Below are positions 1 through 8,879 of a stretch of DNA of 64,000 nt, piece after piece. The position numbers were made by a program, and so were the translations under genes. The stretch spans positions 1,550,001 to 1,614,000 of the forward strand of contig NZ_CP155729.1 of the NCBI RefSeq assembly GCF_039724765.1, read 5' to 3'. This DNA comes from Sagittula stellata E-37 (GTDB lineage: Bacteria; Pseudomonadota; Alphaproteobacteria; Rhodobacterales; Rhodobacteraceae). Position 1 is the first letter of the stretch. The number at the start of each line of letters is the position of its first letter. Under the pieces are notes generated by a model. That model worked only from the letters and a program-made list of their open reading frames with translations. It did no database searches and had not been told where the DNA came from.

Positions 1-714
1 GCGTTCCGGCGTGAACCACAGCTCAGCCAGGCGGCCGGGGACAGCGTCCTGCTTCACGCCGAAGGCCGGAATGGTCCAGGAGTGGATCACGTCGGCGCCG
101 GTGACCTGCATCACGATGGTCTTGCCGACCGGCACGACCACGGCGGTGTCGGTGGCCAGCAGCCACTCGTCCTTGGTGTAGCCCGCGTCGGTCAGCATGG
201 TCTGCACGTCGTCGGAATAGCGATTGTCGCCGCCCGTCGCGGGAGAGCCGATCATGTAGCTGTCGTAGGCCAGGTCTTCACCCACGTACTCGTACCCCCA
301 GTACCACTGGTAACCGGTGACCTTAATGGTGATGTCGCCGTCCGGGATTTCCTGCTGCTTGAACAGCACCGGAAGGGAGAAGGCGCCGATGAACACGAGG
401 ATCACGATTGGCCCGATGGTCCACGCGATCTCCAGCGGAGAGTTGTGCGTGAAGGTGCCGGGCGTCTTGTTGGCCTTCTGGTTGTAGCGCACCACGATGT
501 ACGCAAGCAGGGCGACGACCAGCAGGCAGATCGCGGTGATGATCACAAGGATCATGCCGTCGAGCCATTGCAGGTCACGCGCCAGTTCCGTGGAGGCCGG
601 CTGGAAACCCATGCCACCCTGGTGCGGGCGGCCCACAACGGGCAGGTCCTGCGCCAAGGCCGGCGCGGCGACAAAGGCGCTGAGAAGGCCCGTCATCATC
701 GTCTTGAAGGTCAT
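1..714 (-). CDS. ctaC: cytochrome c oxidase subunit II (5' part, cut by window edge)
   Basis: The first 238 codons of the aa3-type oxidase subunit II are present; the gene runs off the left edge. The protein begins with a cleavable signal peptide (MTFKTMMTGLLSAFVAAPALAQ), followed by two hydrophobic segments near residues 50-75 and 95-115 that match the two-helix hairpin of subunit II. The periplasmic cupredoxin domain then begins, with the aromatic stretch QWYWGYEY typical of the electron entry patch. The CuA-ligand cysteines would lie beyond the edge and cannot be checked. The start is ATG at 714. It is transcribed away from tldD, and the 214-bp gap between them contains an FNR-type palindrome. 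Family assignment is very secure. Confidence 0.95.
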   Translation of the reverse strand, partial: MTFKTMMTGLLSAFVAAPALAQDLPVVGRPHQGGMGFQPASTELARDLQWLDGMILVIITAICLLVVALLAYIVVRYNQKANKTPGTFTHNSPLEIAWTIGPIVILVFIGAFSLPVLFKQQEIPDGDITIKVTGYQWYWGYEYVGEDLAYDSYMIGSPATGGDNRYSDDVQTMLTDAGYTKDEWLLATDTAVVVPVGKTIVMQVTGADVIHSWTIPAFGVKQDAVPGRLAELWFTPER

Positions 715-901
715 ATGTCACCCTGATCGATTCGAGTTGTGCACGGGCCCGCCGACCCGGAATGACTTGATATACATGCAAAAAGGAAGCGCAGGCTGGC
801 GCCCGTCCTCCTCCGCGGCATACCGTTGCGTTCTGGCGGTCTAGAAACCATATTCTTTCCACCCGTGAAAGCTTTGAGCTTGCGGCAAAGCGCCGCTTTA
901 C

Positions 902-915
902 TTGATCCAGATCAA
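902..915. promoter_or_regulatory. FNR/FnrL-type palindrome
   Basis: The sequence TTGATCCAGATCAA is a perfect match to the FNR-family consensus TTGAT-N4-ATCAA. It ends 13 bp before the tldD start codon and lies about 188 bp upstream of the ctaC start. At that distance from tldD it would overlap the transcription start or leader, so repression of tldD, or action on the divergent ctaC promoter, is more plausible than classical activation of tldD. Binding is inferred. Confidence 0.6.
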
Positions 916-928
916 TCCAGAGGTCCAT

Positions 929-2350
929 ATGTCCGACGCACTTTTCCGCCCTTTCAAGACGCATCTGGACCTCGATCGCACCGTGACGCTGGTAAAGGAG
1001 GCCCTTTCGGGCGCCGAGGACGGCGAACTTTTCCTTGAGCGGAGGCGCTCGGAATCGCTTGTTCTGGATGACGGGCGCCTCAAGACGGCAAGCTACGACG
1101 CCTCCGAAGGATTCGGCCTGCGCGCGGTGAAAGGCGAGGTGGCCGGTTACGCCCATGCCACGGAGATCAGCGAATCCTCTCTCAAACGTGCGGCCGAAAC
1201 GGCGCGGCTCGCGGTGGGTGATGGCGGCGGCGTCATGGCCGCGCCGCCTGCGGGCACGAACCGCACGCTTTACACCGACGCCGACCCGATTGCCGGGGCG
1301 AGCTTTCCGGTGAAGGTGGACACCCTGAAGGAGATCGACGCCTTCGCCCGTGGTCTCGACCGTCGCGTTGTGCAGGTGACGGCCAGCATCGCCGCCTCAT
1401 TGCAGGAGGTCGCGATTCTCCGCCCCGAGGGGGGGCTCGTGACCGACGTGCGCCCGATGACCCGCGTGAACGTCTCGGTGATCGTCGAGCAGGACGGGCG
1501 GCGGGAGGCCGGGACTGCCGGCGGTGGCGGTCGGGTCACGCTTGAGGGCCTGCTGGAACCCATCGAATGGCAATCGAAGGCGCGCGAGGCGCTGCGCATC
1601 GCGCTCGTCAACCTGGAGGCGGAGCCCGCGCCGGCGGGTGTCATGGACATTGTCCTCGGCCCCGGCTGGCCCGGCATCCTGCTGCACGAGGCCATCGGGC
1701 ACGGGCTCGAAGGCGACGCCAATCGCAAGGGCACATCCGTCTTCGCGGGCCTGATGGGCCAGCAGATCGCGTCGAAGGGCGTGACCGTGCTGGACGACGG
1801 CACCATCCCGGACCGGCGCGGGTCGATCACGGTGGACGACGAAGGCACCCCTTCGGGCAAGAACGTCCTGATCGAGGACGGCAAGCTGGTCGGTTTCATG
1901 CAGGACCGCCAGAACGCGCGACTGATGGGCGTGACGCCCACCGGCAACGGCCGCCGCGAGAGCTATGCGCATATCCCGATGCCCCGCATGACCAACACCT
2001 ACATGCTGGGCGGCGACGCCGATCCGCGGGACATCGTGCGCGACCTGAAAGACGGGATCTGGGCGGTGGGCTTCGGTGGCGGACAGGTCGACGTGACCAA
2101 CGGCAAGTTCGTCTTTTCCTGCACGGAGGCCTATCGCGTGAAGGACGGGAAGGTCGGGCGTCCGGTGAAGGGGGCCACCCTGATCGGCGACGGCGCCTCC
2201 GCGCTTCAGCAGATCCGCGCGCTCGGCAACGACATGGCGCTGGACCCGGGCATGGGCAATTGCGGCAAGCAGGGTCAATGGGTTCCGGTCGGCGTCGGGC
2301 AGCCCACGGTGATGATCGGTGGCCTGACGGTCGGCGGTGCGGGTGCCTGA
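929..2350 (+). CDS. tldD: TldD family metalloprotease
   Basis: This 473-residue protein matches TldD, one half of the TldD/TldE (PmbA) protease that trims unfolded or modified peptides in the cytoplasm. The zinc-binding motif HEAIGH (HExxxH) is visible near residue 253, and the C-terminal half carries the conserved glycine-rich sheet region (AVGFGGGQVDVTNGKF). The ATG at 929 is preceded by AGAGG; an in-frame TTG at 902 falls inside the FNR palindrome and is unlikely to be the start. Its partner pmbA is not in the window. The divergent ctaC neighbour is common in this family of bacteria. Confidence 0.93.
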   Translation: MSDALFRPFKTHLDLDRTVTLVKEALSGAEDGELFLERRRSESLVLDDGRLKTASYDASEGFGLRAVKGEVAGYAHATEISESSLKRAAETARLAVGDGGGVMAAPPAGTNRTLYTDADPIAGASFPVKVDTLKEIDAFARGLDRRVVQVTASIAASLQEVAILRPEGGLVTDVRPMTRVNVSVIVEQDGRREAGTAGGGGRVTLEGLLEPIEWQSKAREALRIALVNLEAEPAPAGVMDIVLGPGWPGILLHEAIGHGLEGDANRKGTSVFAGLMGQQIASKGVTVLDDGTIPDRRGSITVDDEGTPSGKNVLIEDGKLVGFMQDRQNARLMGVTPTGNGRRESYAHIPMPRMTNTYMLGGDADPRDIVRDLKDGIWAVGFGGGQVDVTNGKFVFSCTEAYRVKDGKVGRPVKGATLIGDGASALQQIRALGNDMALDPGMGNCGKQGQWVPVGVGQPTVMIGGLTVGGAGA

Positions 2351-2807
2351 CGCGCAGCACAATCCGCTCTGGTGGCATCCCGTGAAGGCCCTGGCCATCC
2401 GACCGACGCTGCGGCAGCACGGTTTGGCCATTCTGGCGACGCTCGCCACCACCTTGGGCGCCGGCATCTCGGTCGTCACGCTGGCGTTCATGGTGGAGGC
2501 AGTCTCGACCTCAGCGGCCGGGGCCATGATCCTCGTCGGATACGTCCTGATCTTTTCGGTCGCGTTCACCTGGATCGGACACCTCGCAGGGGCCTTCGTC
2601 CTACACGCGGCCCTGATCCGCGGCCTCGGCGGCTGGGGTTTGGCGATGCTTGGCGGCTTTTTCATCGGAGCGGTGCTCAGACCGGTTGTCGGCACGGGGC
2701 TGACCGTGGGGCTGGGTCCGTTTCTGGCAGTGCTGCAGCTCGCTCTGCTGCGTGCGATTGTCGGGCGCAATACGCAGGCCCTGCCGCGCCGCGGCACATC
2801 GGCGTGA
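2337..2807 (+). CDS. small integral membrane protein, function unknown
   Basis: This is a protein of about 156 residues with four predicted hydrophobic segments (roughly residues 28-52, 62-85, 93-113 and 120-140) and a short cytoplasmic tail. It overlaps the end of tldD by 14 bp if GTG 2337 is the start, or by 8 bp if GTG 2343 is used, so it is probably translationally coupled to tldD. I do not recognise a named domain. The overlap and codon usage support a real gene. Confidence 0.7.
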   Translation: MRVPDAQHNPLWWHPVKALAIRPTLRQHGLAILATLATTLGAGISVVTLAFMVEAVSTSAAGAMILVGYVLIFSVAFTWIGHLAGAFVLHAALIRGLGGWGLAMLGGFFIGAVLRPVVGTGLTVGLGPFLAVLQLALLRAIVGRNTQALPRRGTSA

Positions 2808-2925
2808 AACGCCCGAAAGGCGCGGCACCGAATGGCAGTGCAGCACGCGCATTTCTCTCGCCAGAGTTTACCTGCAATTAACCACCCTCAAGCTATGGAT
2901 GAAGGTGCAAGACGGCGGGGACAGG

Positions 2926-4107
2926 ATGCGCGACGATAGCTACTCTTCCACTCACCCCCCACTCCCACCCACCACGGAAGATGCTCGTGTGGACTGGCTC
3001 CGCCTCTTGCGCTCACGCCGCGTCGGCGTGGCAACCTTCTGGCGGCTTCTGGGCGAACACGGCTCGGCCCGCGCGGCGCTCGAAGCGTTGCCCGAAGTGG
3101 CCAGGGCCGCGGGGGTAGAGCGTTACACGATATGCCCCGAGAATGTGATTCTTGCAGAGATGAAGGCCGCACGGATGTCCGGGGCACGCCTGATCCTGAG
3201 GGGCGATACGGATTATCCCAAGGACCTGGCGGACCTCTCCGACGCGCCCCCGGCGTTGTGGGTGAAGGGCGACGCGCGCGTGCTGAATCGGCCGATGGTG
3301 GCCCTTGTCGGCGCACGCAATGCGTCATCGCTGGGATTGCGAATGGCGCGCAGCCTTGCCGAAGGCCTGGGAGAGGCGGGCTATTGCGTGGTCTCCGGTC
3401 TGGCGCGCGGCATAGATGCGGCGGCGCACCACGCCGCGCTCAAGACCGGCACGGTCGCCGTCCTGGCCGGTGGCGTCGATGTGCTTTATCCCGCTGAAAA
3501 CGCGGGGCTGGCCGACGATATCGTCACCTGTCACGGCGCGCGGATCAGCGAACAGCCGATGGGCATGCAGCCGCTCGCCCGCCACTTCCCCATGCGCAAC
3601 CGCATCGTTTCGGGGCTGGCCCGTGCCGTCGTCATCGTGGAGGCAGCGGCGAAATCCGGATCGCTGATCACGGCGCGTGGCGCGCTCGACCAGGGCAGGG
3701 AGGTGTTGGCGGTGCCGGGCCACCCGCTGGACGCCCGCGCGGCGGGCTGCAACATGATGATCCGCGACGGCGCGCACCTCGTACGGCATGTCGAAGATGT
3801 CCTGCAGGCCCTGCCGCCGCTGGAAAAAGAGGGCCCTGCACAGCCGCAACTTGGCCTGCCGGATCCAGAGGGCGCCGCCGTCGACGCTGTGAAAGCGCCG
3901 GAGCCCGAAACGCGGACCCTGCGCCAGACGGCGGACCTGCACACGCGTATCCTCGACCGGCTCGGGCCGTCGCCGCTGGCGGAGGACCAGTTGATCCGTG
4001 ACCTTGGCGCGGCCTCGTCCCATGTCTCGCCCGCGCTCACCGATCTCGAACTGGAAGGGCGCATCCGCCGTCAGCCGGGCGGTTTCCTCTCGCTTGTGCC
4101 CCGCTGA
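2926..4107 (+). CDS. dprA: DNA-processing protein DprA
   Basis: This is a 393-residue DprA/Smf protein, which loads RecA on incoming single-stranded DNA during natural transformation. The Rossmann-like core shows VALVGARNASSLG, VVSGLARGIDAAAHHAAL and the downstream FPMRNRIVSGL and AAKSGSLITA motifs. The last 70 residues resemble the winged-helix C-terminal domain (LLxxLGxxPLxEDxLIRDLG pattern). Several in-frame starts exist; ATG 2926 follows a GCGGGG stretch, while ATG 2899 is an alternative. The dprA then topA order is frequent in alphaproteobacteria. Confidence 0.92.
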   Translation: MRDDSYSSTHPPLPPTTEDARVDWLRLLRSRRVGVATFWRLLGEHGSARAALEALPEVARAAGVERYTICPENVILAEMKAARMSGARLILRGDTDYPKDLADLSDAPPALWVKGDARVLNRPMVALVGARNASSLGLRMARSLAEGLGEAGYCVVSGLARGIDAAAHHAALKTGTVAVLAGGVDVLYPAENAGLADDIVTCHGARISEQPMGMQPLARHFPMRNRIVSGLARAVVIVEAAAKSGSLITARGALDQGREVLAVPGHPLDARAAGCNMMIRDGAHLVRHVEDVLQALPPLEKEGPAQPQLGLPDPEGAAVDAVKAPEPETRTLRQTADLHTRILDRLGPSPLAEDQLIRDLGAASSHVSPALTDLELEGRIRRQPGGFLSLVPR

Positions 4108-4108
4108 G

Positions 4109-4525
4109 TCAGCACGCCTCCGGGATCACGCTTTTCCAGTCGCTGCAGTAGGGGTCCCCAAACCACCATGCGTCCGTCGCCCCGATGGCCCAGTGGACCG
4201 CGACCCAGGTGTTGCCCGAGCGCCGGAACAGAGCCTGCATCGCCGGTCCGTCGAACTCGAAGATGTCGCGGCTGTGTCCCGGGATGAGATCGGCGGGTGT
4301 CATGGCGCGCCCGTCCTTGCGCAGCGGTTCCAGCATGGCGAAGGCGACATCGCCATCCACCCGAAGCTCGTCGACGCGGAACACCAGCGGTGCGCCGAAG
4401 ATCCATTCGGCATGGGGGCGCATCGCGTCCATCAGGTCGGCGCGCAGGGCGGTACCGATCCGAGGGGTTTCCCAGGCGCCTAGGGGCAGGGGCAGCAGGG
4501 TCAGGCAGAGGGCGAGGAATCGCAT
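4109..4525 (-). CDS. secreted protein of unknown function
   Basis: This 138-residue protein has a short signal peptide (MRFLALCLTLLPLPLGAW) and a mature domain with four conserved-looking tryptophans and one late cysteine pair region (PYCSDW..., terminal EAC). It is convergent with dprA, ending 2 bp from the dprA stop codon, and divergent from topA. No catalytic motif is visible and no family is recognised. A periplasmic location is inferred from the signal peptide only. Confidence 0.7.
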   Translation of the reverse strand: MRFLALCLTLLPLPLGAWETPRIGTALRADLMDAMRPHAEWIFGAPLVFRVDELRVDGDVAFAMLEPLRKDGRAMTPADLIPGHSRDIFEFDGPAMQALFRRSGNTWVAVHWAIGATDAWWFGDPYCSDWKSVIPEAC

Positions 4526-4700
4526 GTCCGGGGCTCCGTTTCGTGGCGTTCAGCCTACGCCCGAACACCGCCGACACAAGCGCGGCTCATCCGCCCGCAT
4601 TGACAATTACCCCTTGCACCCCACATCTAGCGCCGCGATACGCCGCCCGGAAAGCAGCCGCGCGAGGCCGCCAAGAAACCAGGAGAGGTAGCAGTCCCAG

Positions 4701-7370
4701 ATGCCCGTCGTCGTCGTCGAATCGCCCGCCAAGGCCAAGACAATCAACAAGTATCTGGGATCCGACTACACGGTTCTGGCTTCATACGGTCACGTGAGGG
4801 ACCTGCCTCCGAAAGACGGATCGGTCGATACCGACCATGATTTCGAGATGAAGTGGGAGGTCGCGAACGATTCGCGCAAGCACGTCGCCGCCATCGCCGA
4901 AGCTTTGAAGACCGACGACAAGCTGATCCTCGCAACCGACCCCGACAGAGAGGGGGAGGCGATCTCGTGGCACCTGAAGGAGGCGCTGACCAAGCGCCGG
5001 TCGATCAAGAAGACGACCGAGGTCAGCCGGGTCACCTTCAACGCGATCACCAAGGCGGCCGTCACCGAAGCGATGAAGAACCCCCGCGACATCGACGCAC
5101 CGCTGGTGGAGGCTTATCTGGCGCGCCGTGCGCTCGATTACCTCGTGGGTTTCAACCTGTCGCCGGTGCTGTGGCGCAAGCTGCCCGGCGCACGGTCGGC
5201 GGGACGTGTGCAATCCGTCTGCCTCCGTCTGATCGTCGAGCGGGAGATGGAGATCGAGGCGTTCAATCCGCGCGAATACTGGCAGGTGAAGGCGCAACTG
5301 GCCACGCCGCGCGGCCAGACGTTCGAGGCGCGGCTCGTCAGTCTCGCCGGCAAGAAGCTCGACCGCTACGATCTGGAAAACGTCACGCAGGCCGAGATGG
5401 CTGTGGATGCCGTGGCCAAGCGCGCCCTGAAGGTCCTGAGCGTCGAGGCGAAGCCTGCGTCGCGCAATCCGTCGGCGCCGTTCATGACCTCGACCCTCCA
5501 GCAGGAGGCGAGCCGCAAGTTCGGCATGGGCGCCAAGGCGGCGATGAATGCGGCGCAGCGGCTCTACGAGGCCGGCCATATCACGTACATGCGGACAGAC
5601 GGGATCGACATGGCGCCGGAGGCGGTGTCAGCCTGCCGCGATGCCATCGCCGATCGTTACGGCAAGGACTACGTGCCGTCCTCGCCGCGCGTTTACAAGA
5701 ACAAGGCGAAGAACGCGCAGGAAGCGCACGAGTGCATCCGCCCCACCGACATGACGAAGGATGCCGAAAGCCTGCGCCTCTCCGAATCCGACCAGCGCAA
5801 ACTGTATGATCTGATCTGGAAGCGCACGCTTGCCTGCCAGATGGAAGCGGCGCGACTGGAAAGAACTACGGTGGAGATCGGCTCTGACGACGGTCAGGTC
5901 GGCCTTCGGGCCACCGGTCAGGTGGTGCTCTTCGACGGCTTCCTGAAGGTCTACGAGGAAGGCCGCGACGAGCCGGCCGAAGATGACGACAAGCGCCTGC
6001 CGCAAATCATGCAGGGCGATCCGGCGAAGTTCGAAGCCGGCGCCATGAAGTCCGAGCATGCGAAGGCGATGGAGAAGGGCACGGACCGTGGCAAGCCCGC
6101 CGTTCTGTCCGGTGACGGCGCGACGTTGGGCACGCAGAGCTTCACCAACCCGCCGCCGCGATACACCGAGGCGACGCTGGTCAAGAAGATGGAAGAACTG
6201 GGCATCGGGCGTCCGTCCACCTATGCCTCTGTCATCACGACGATTCAGGACCGCGAATACGTCCGCAAGGAACAGAACCGCCTGTTCCCCGAGGACAAGG
6301 GCCGGATCGTGACGATCTTCCTGCTGAACTTCTTCAAGCGCTATGTGGAGTACGATTTCACCGCCGCGCTGGAGGATGAGCTGGATCAGGTCAGCGCGGG
6401 CGCCGAGGACTACAAGGAACTTCTGGCGAAGTTCTGGCGCGATTTCAGTGCGGCCATTGCCGAAACCTCCGACCTCCGGATTTCGGAGGTGCTGGACGTG
6501 CTGGACGAGGCGCTTGCGCCCCAGCTCTATCCGCCGCGCGATGACGGCAGCGATCCGCGCATCTGTCCGAAGTGCGGGCAAGGGCGTCTGCACCTGAAGA
6601 CATCGCGCACCGGCGGCTTCGTCGGTTGCGGCAACTATCCCGAATGCACCTACACCCGCCCCATCGCGGGAGAGGGGGCCGAGGGCGAGGAAAAGCTGCT
6701 GGGCGAGGACCAGGGCGACGAGATCTGGCTGAAGGCGGGCCGCTTCGGCCCCTATGTACAGCGCGGAGAGCCCACGCCCGAGAACAAGAAGCCGCCGCGT
6801 GCCTCCCTGCCCAAGAAAGGCGGCGCCTATCTTCCCGGCTGGGACCCGGCGGACATGACGCTGGAAAAGGCGCTTACGTTGCTGACCATGCCGCGCGAGG
6901 TGGGGATGCACCCCGATGGCGGCGTCGTCAGTGCGAACCTCGGGCGCTTCGGCCCCTACATCATGCACCAGCTGCCCGATGAGGAAAAACCGGTCTACGT
7001 CAACCTCAAGGAATTCCAGGAGGTCTTCGAGATCGGGATGAACCACGCGGTCGAGTTGCTGGCGCAGAAGCGGGCAAACCCCGGGCGCGGGCGGCAGACT
7101 GCCAAGGCGCTGCGCGAGATGGGCGAACATCCCGATGGTGGCAAGATCTCGATCATGGAAGGCCGCTACGGTCCTTACGTGAAATGGGAGAAGGTGAACG
7201 CCACCTTGCCGAAAGACGTGGAACCTGCGGATGTGACCATGGAAACGGTTCTGGAGCTGATCGCCGCGAAGGCGAAGAAGAAGCCGGCGAAGAAGGCCGC
7301 GTCCAAGTCGACCGCCAAGAAGACCACGGCCAAGAAACCTGCGGCCAAAAAGCCCGCGAAGAAGGACTGA
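4701..7370 (+). CDS. topA: DNA topoisomerase I
   Basis: This 889-residue type IA topoisomerase relaxes negative supercoils. The N-terminal Toprim domain starts MPVVVVESPAKAKTINKYLG, with the acidic DPDREGE motif near residue 80. The catalytic tyrosine lies in ITYMRTDG near residue 296. A zinc ribbon (CPKCGQG...CGNYPEC) is present near residue 620, followed by repeated GRFGPY/GRYGPY modules. The last 35 residues form a lysine/alanine-rich basic tail typical of alphaproteobacterial TopA. An AGGAGAGG ribosome-binding site stands about 12 bp upstream of ATG 4701. Confidence 0.97.
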   Translation: MPVVVVESPAKAKTINKYLGSDYTVLASYGHVRDLPPKDGSVDTDHDFEMKWEVANDSRKHVAAIAEALKTDDKLILATDPDREGEAISWHLKEALTKRRSIKKTTEVSRVTFNAITKAAVTEAMKNPRDIDAPLVEAYLARRALDYLVGFNLSPVLWRKLPGARSAGRVQSVCLRLIVEREMEIEAFNPREYWQVKAQLATPRGQTFEARLVSLAGKKLDRYDLENVTQAEMAVDAVAKRALKVLSVEAKPASRNPSAPFMTSTLQQEASRKFGMGAKAAMNAAQRLYEAGHITYMRTDGIDMAPEAVSACRDAIADRYGKDYVPSSPRVYKNKAKNAQEAHECIRPTDMTKDAESLRLSESDQRKLYDLIWKRTLACQMEAARLERTTVEIGSDDGQVGLRATGQVVLFDGFLKVYEEGRDEPAEDDDKRLPQIMQGDPAKFEAGAMKSEHAKAMEKGTDRGKPAVLSGDGATLGTQSFTNPPPRYTEATLVKKMEELGIGRPSTYASVITTIQDREYVRKEQNRLFPEDKGRIVTIFLLNFFKRYVEYDFTAALEDELDQVSAGAEDYKELLAKFWRDFSAAIAETSDLRISEVLDVLDEALAPQLYPPRDDGSDPRICPKCGQGRLHLKTSRTGGFVGCGNYPECTYTRPIAGEGAEGEEKLLGEDQGDEIWLKAGRFGPYVQRGEPTPENKKPPRASLPKKGGAYLPGWDPADMTLEKALTLLTMPREVGMHPDGGVVSANLGRFGPYIMHQLPDEEKPVYVNLKEFQEVFEIGMNHAVELLAQKRANPGRGRQTAKALREMGEHPDGGKISIMEGRYGPYVKWEKVNATLPKDVEPADVTMETVLELIAAKAKKKPAKKAASKSTAKKTTAKKPAAKKPAKKD

Positions 7371-7523
7371 CGGGCCGGAAAAGGAGGCGGAAACCTGCCT
7401 CCAACCCCCTGATCTGTTGCGCAAAAGCAATCACATTCGCGGTAAAGAATGTGTGATTTCCAATAGCGTACACCCGCCTCCATGTTGCCCGTATCGAAAC
7501 AGGCAACAAGGAGGGCCACCTTC

Positions 7524-8087
7524 ATGACGAAGTCGAGCATCACCCGTCGCGCGCTGCTGAACTCGGGTCTTGTGGCAGGGGCCGCGGCGCTGATCGTCCC
7601 GGCCACGGCACGAGCGGCAGACGTGCGGCGCAACGTATCCAGCTTTGTGATGCAGGACTGGCGCGACCACTTCTCGGAGATCGGGAAAGGCTGCATCGTC
7701 TGCGATACCGAAAGCCGCGCGCTGCACTACTGGGCGGCCGATGGCGTCGACTATCGCATCTACCCGACCTCCGTCCCGAAGTCCGATGAGCTGACAAAGC
7801 GCGGCTACACCGAGATCGTGCGCAAGAAGGTCGGTCCCTCATGGACACCCACCGCCAGCCAGATGGAACGTTTCCCCGACTGGAAGCCGGTTGCGGGCGG
7901 TGCGCCGGACAATCCGCTTGGCACACATGCGATGTACCTGAGCTGGCCCGCCTACCTGATCCACGGCACCCACGACACGCGCAAGATCGGGCGCAGGTCG
8001 TCCGACGGCTGCATCGGCCTGTACAACGAGAAGATCGCCGAACTGTTCGAGATCACGCCCATCGGCACGCAGGTCCGCCTGATCTGA
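7524..8087 (+). CDS. L,D-transpeptidase (YkuD family), exported
   Basis: This 187-residue protein begins with a twin-arginine-like signal (SITRRALLNSGLVAGAAALI), suggesting Tat or Sec export. The C-terminal part carries the YkuD catalytic region HGTHDTRKIG followed by SSDGCIGLYN, with the nucleophile cysteine in GC. Such enzymes form 3-3 peptidoglycan cross-links or attach proteins to the wall. ATG 7524 is chosen because AAGGAGGG sits 8 bp upstream. It stands alone between topA and the superoxide dismutase gene. Confidence 0.9.
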   Translation: MTKSSITRRALLNSGLVAGAAALIVPATARAADVRRNVSSFVMQDWRDHFSEIGKGCIVCDTESRALHYWAADGVDYRIYPTSVPKSDELTKRGYTEIVRKKVGPSWTPTASQMERFPDWKPVAGGAPDNPLGTHAMYLSWPAYLIHGTHDTRKIGRRSSDGCIGLYNEKIAELFEITPIGTQVRLI

Positions 8088-8219
8088 GCGGGCCTGCTCT
8101 TTTTCGCTCCGTCTTCCGAACCGCCCCGACAATGCAGGCGTTGGTCCAAGGTGCGCATCGCGCGGGCTTCCTTGTGAAGCCCGCGCCGGGACGCCCACCG
8201 AACCAGAGGAGGACATTTC

Positions 8220-8753
8220 ATGACACGACTAATCCTGACGACGGCCATGGCAGCGATGCTTGCATCGGGGGCCATGGCCGAAAGCCATGGGGCCGGGATG
8301 GACCAGCCGGGGCAGACCGCTTCGGCCGACCTGATCAACACCGACAACGAGAGCATCGGCACGGCCACCCTGACCGACGGTCCGGCGGGCGTGCTGATCC
8401 ATGTCCGCGTCGAAGGGCTGACCCCGGGCAAACACGGTCTGCACCTGCACGCGGTCGGCACATGTGAGCCGTCCGAGGGCTTTACGACGGCAACGGGCCA
8501 CGTCGGCAAGGTGGAGGGCGGCCATGGGCTCCTGAACCCCGCGGGCCCGGAGCCGGGCGACCTGCCGAACATTTTCGTGGGCGAGGACGGCATCGGCGAG
8601 ATGGAGGCCTATTCCACGCTGGTCGACGTGGCCTCACTGCTGGACGAGGATGGTTCGACCTTCATCATCCACGCACAGGGCGACGACCACATGTCCCAAC
8701 CCATTGGCGGGGCGGGCGACCGTGTTGCCTGCGGTGTCATCAAGGGGCAGTGA
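8220..8753 (+). CDS. sodC: Cu/Zn superoxide dismutase-like protein, periplasmic
   Basis: This 177-residue protein has a signal peptide ending near MAES. It shows the family landmarks: HLHAVGTC (two copper-ligand histidines and the disulfide cysteine), TGHVG, GGHG, GDLPN and the C-terminal RVACGVI with the paired cysteine and arginine. In place of the usual histidine four residues before the aspartate of GDLPN, it reads GPEPGDLPN, so one zinc ligand appears to be glutamate (or lost). It may therefore bind metal unusually. GAGGAGGAC precedes the start. Confidence 0.85.
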   Translation: MTRLILTTAMAAMLASGAMAESHGAGMDQPGQTASADLINTDNESIGTATLTDGPAGVLIHVRVEGLTPGKHGLHLHAVGTCEPSEGFTTATGHVGKVEGGHGLLNPAGPEPGDLPNIFVGEDGIGEMEAYSTLVDVASLLDEDGSTFIIHAQGDDHMSQPIGGAGDRVACGVIKGQ

Positions 8754-8761
8754 CCAATGCA

Positions 8762-8786
8762 GGGGGCGGTCTGTCGGGCCGCCCCC
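8762..8786 (+). terminator. GC-rich hairpin after sodC
   Basis: GGGGGCGG and CCGCCCCC form an 8-bp stem just after the sodC stop codon. No T-run follows, so it is a weak intrinsic terminator or an mRNA 3' stabiliser. Confidence 0.45.
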
Positions 8787-8879
8787 TCCGAGTTGGGGCG
8801 CTACCATGGCTCCGCCGCGTTGACTCTCTGCTGCAGAGCGGCGACAACCTGCTTCATTACCGCACAGGAGGGGTGTTTC

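Noticed and set aside
902..928. TTG start for tldD at 902
   Set aside because: It lies inside the FNR palindrome and adds nine residues without a ribosome-binding site; ATG 929 has AGAGG upstream.
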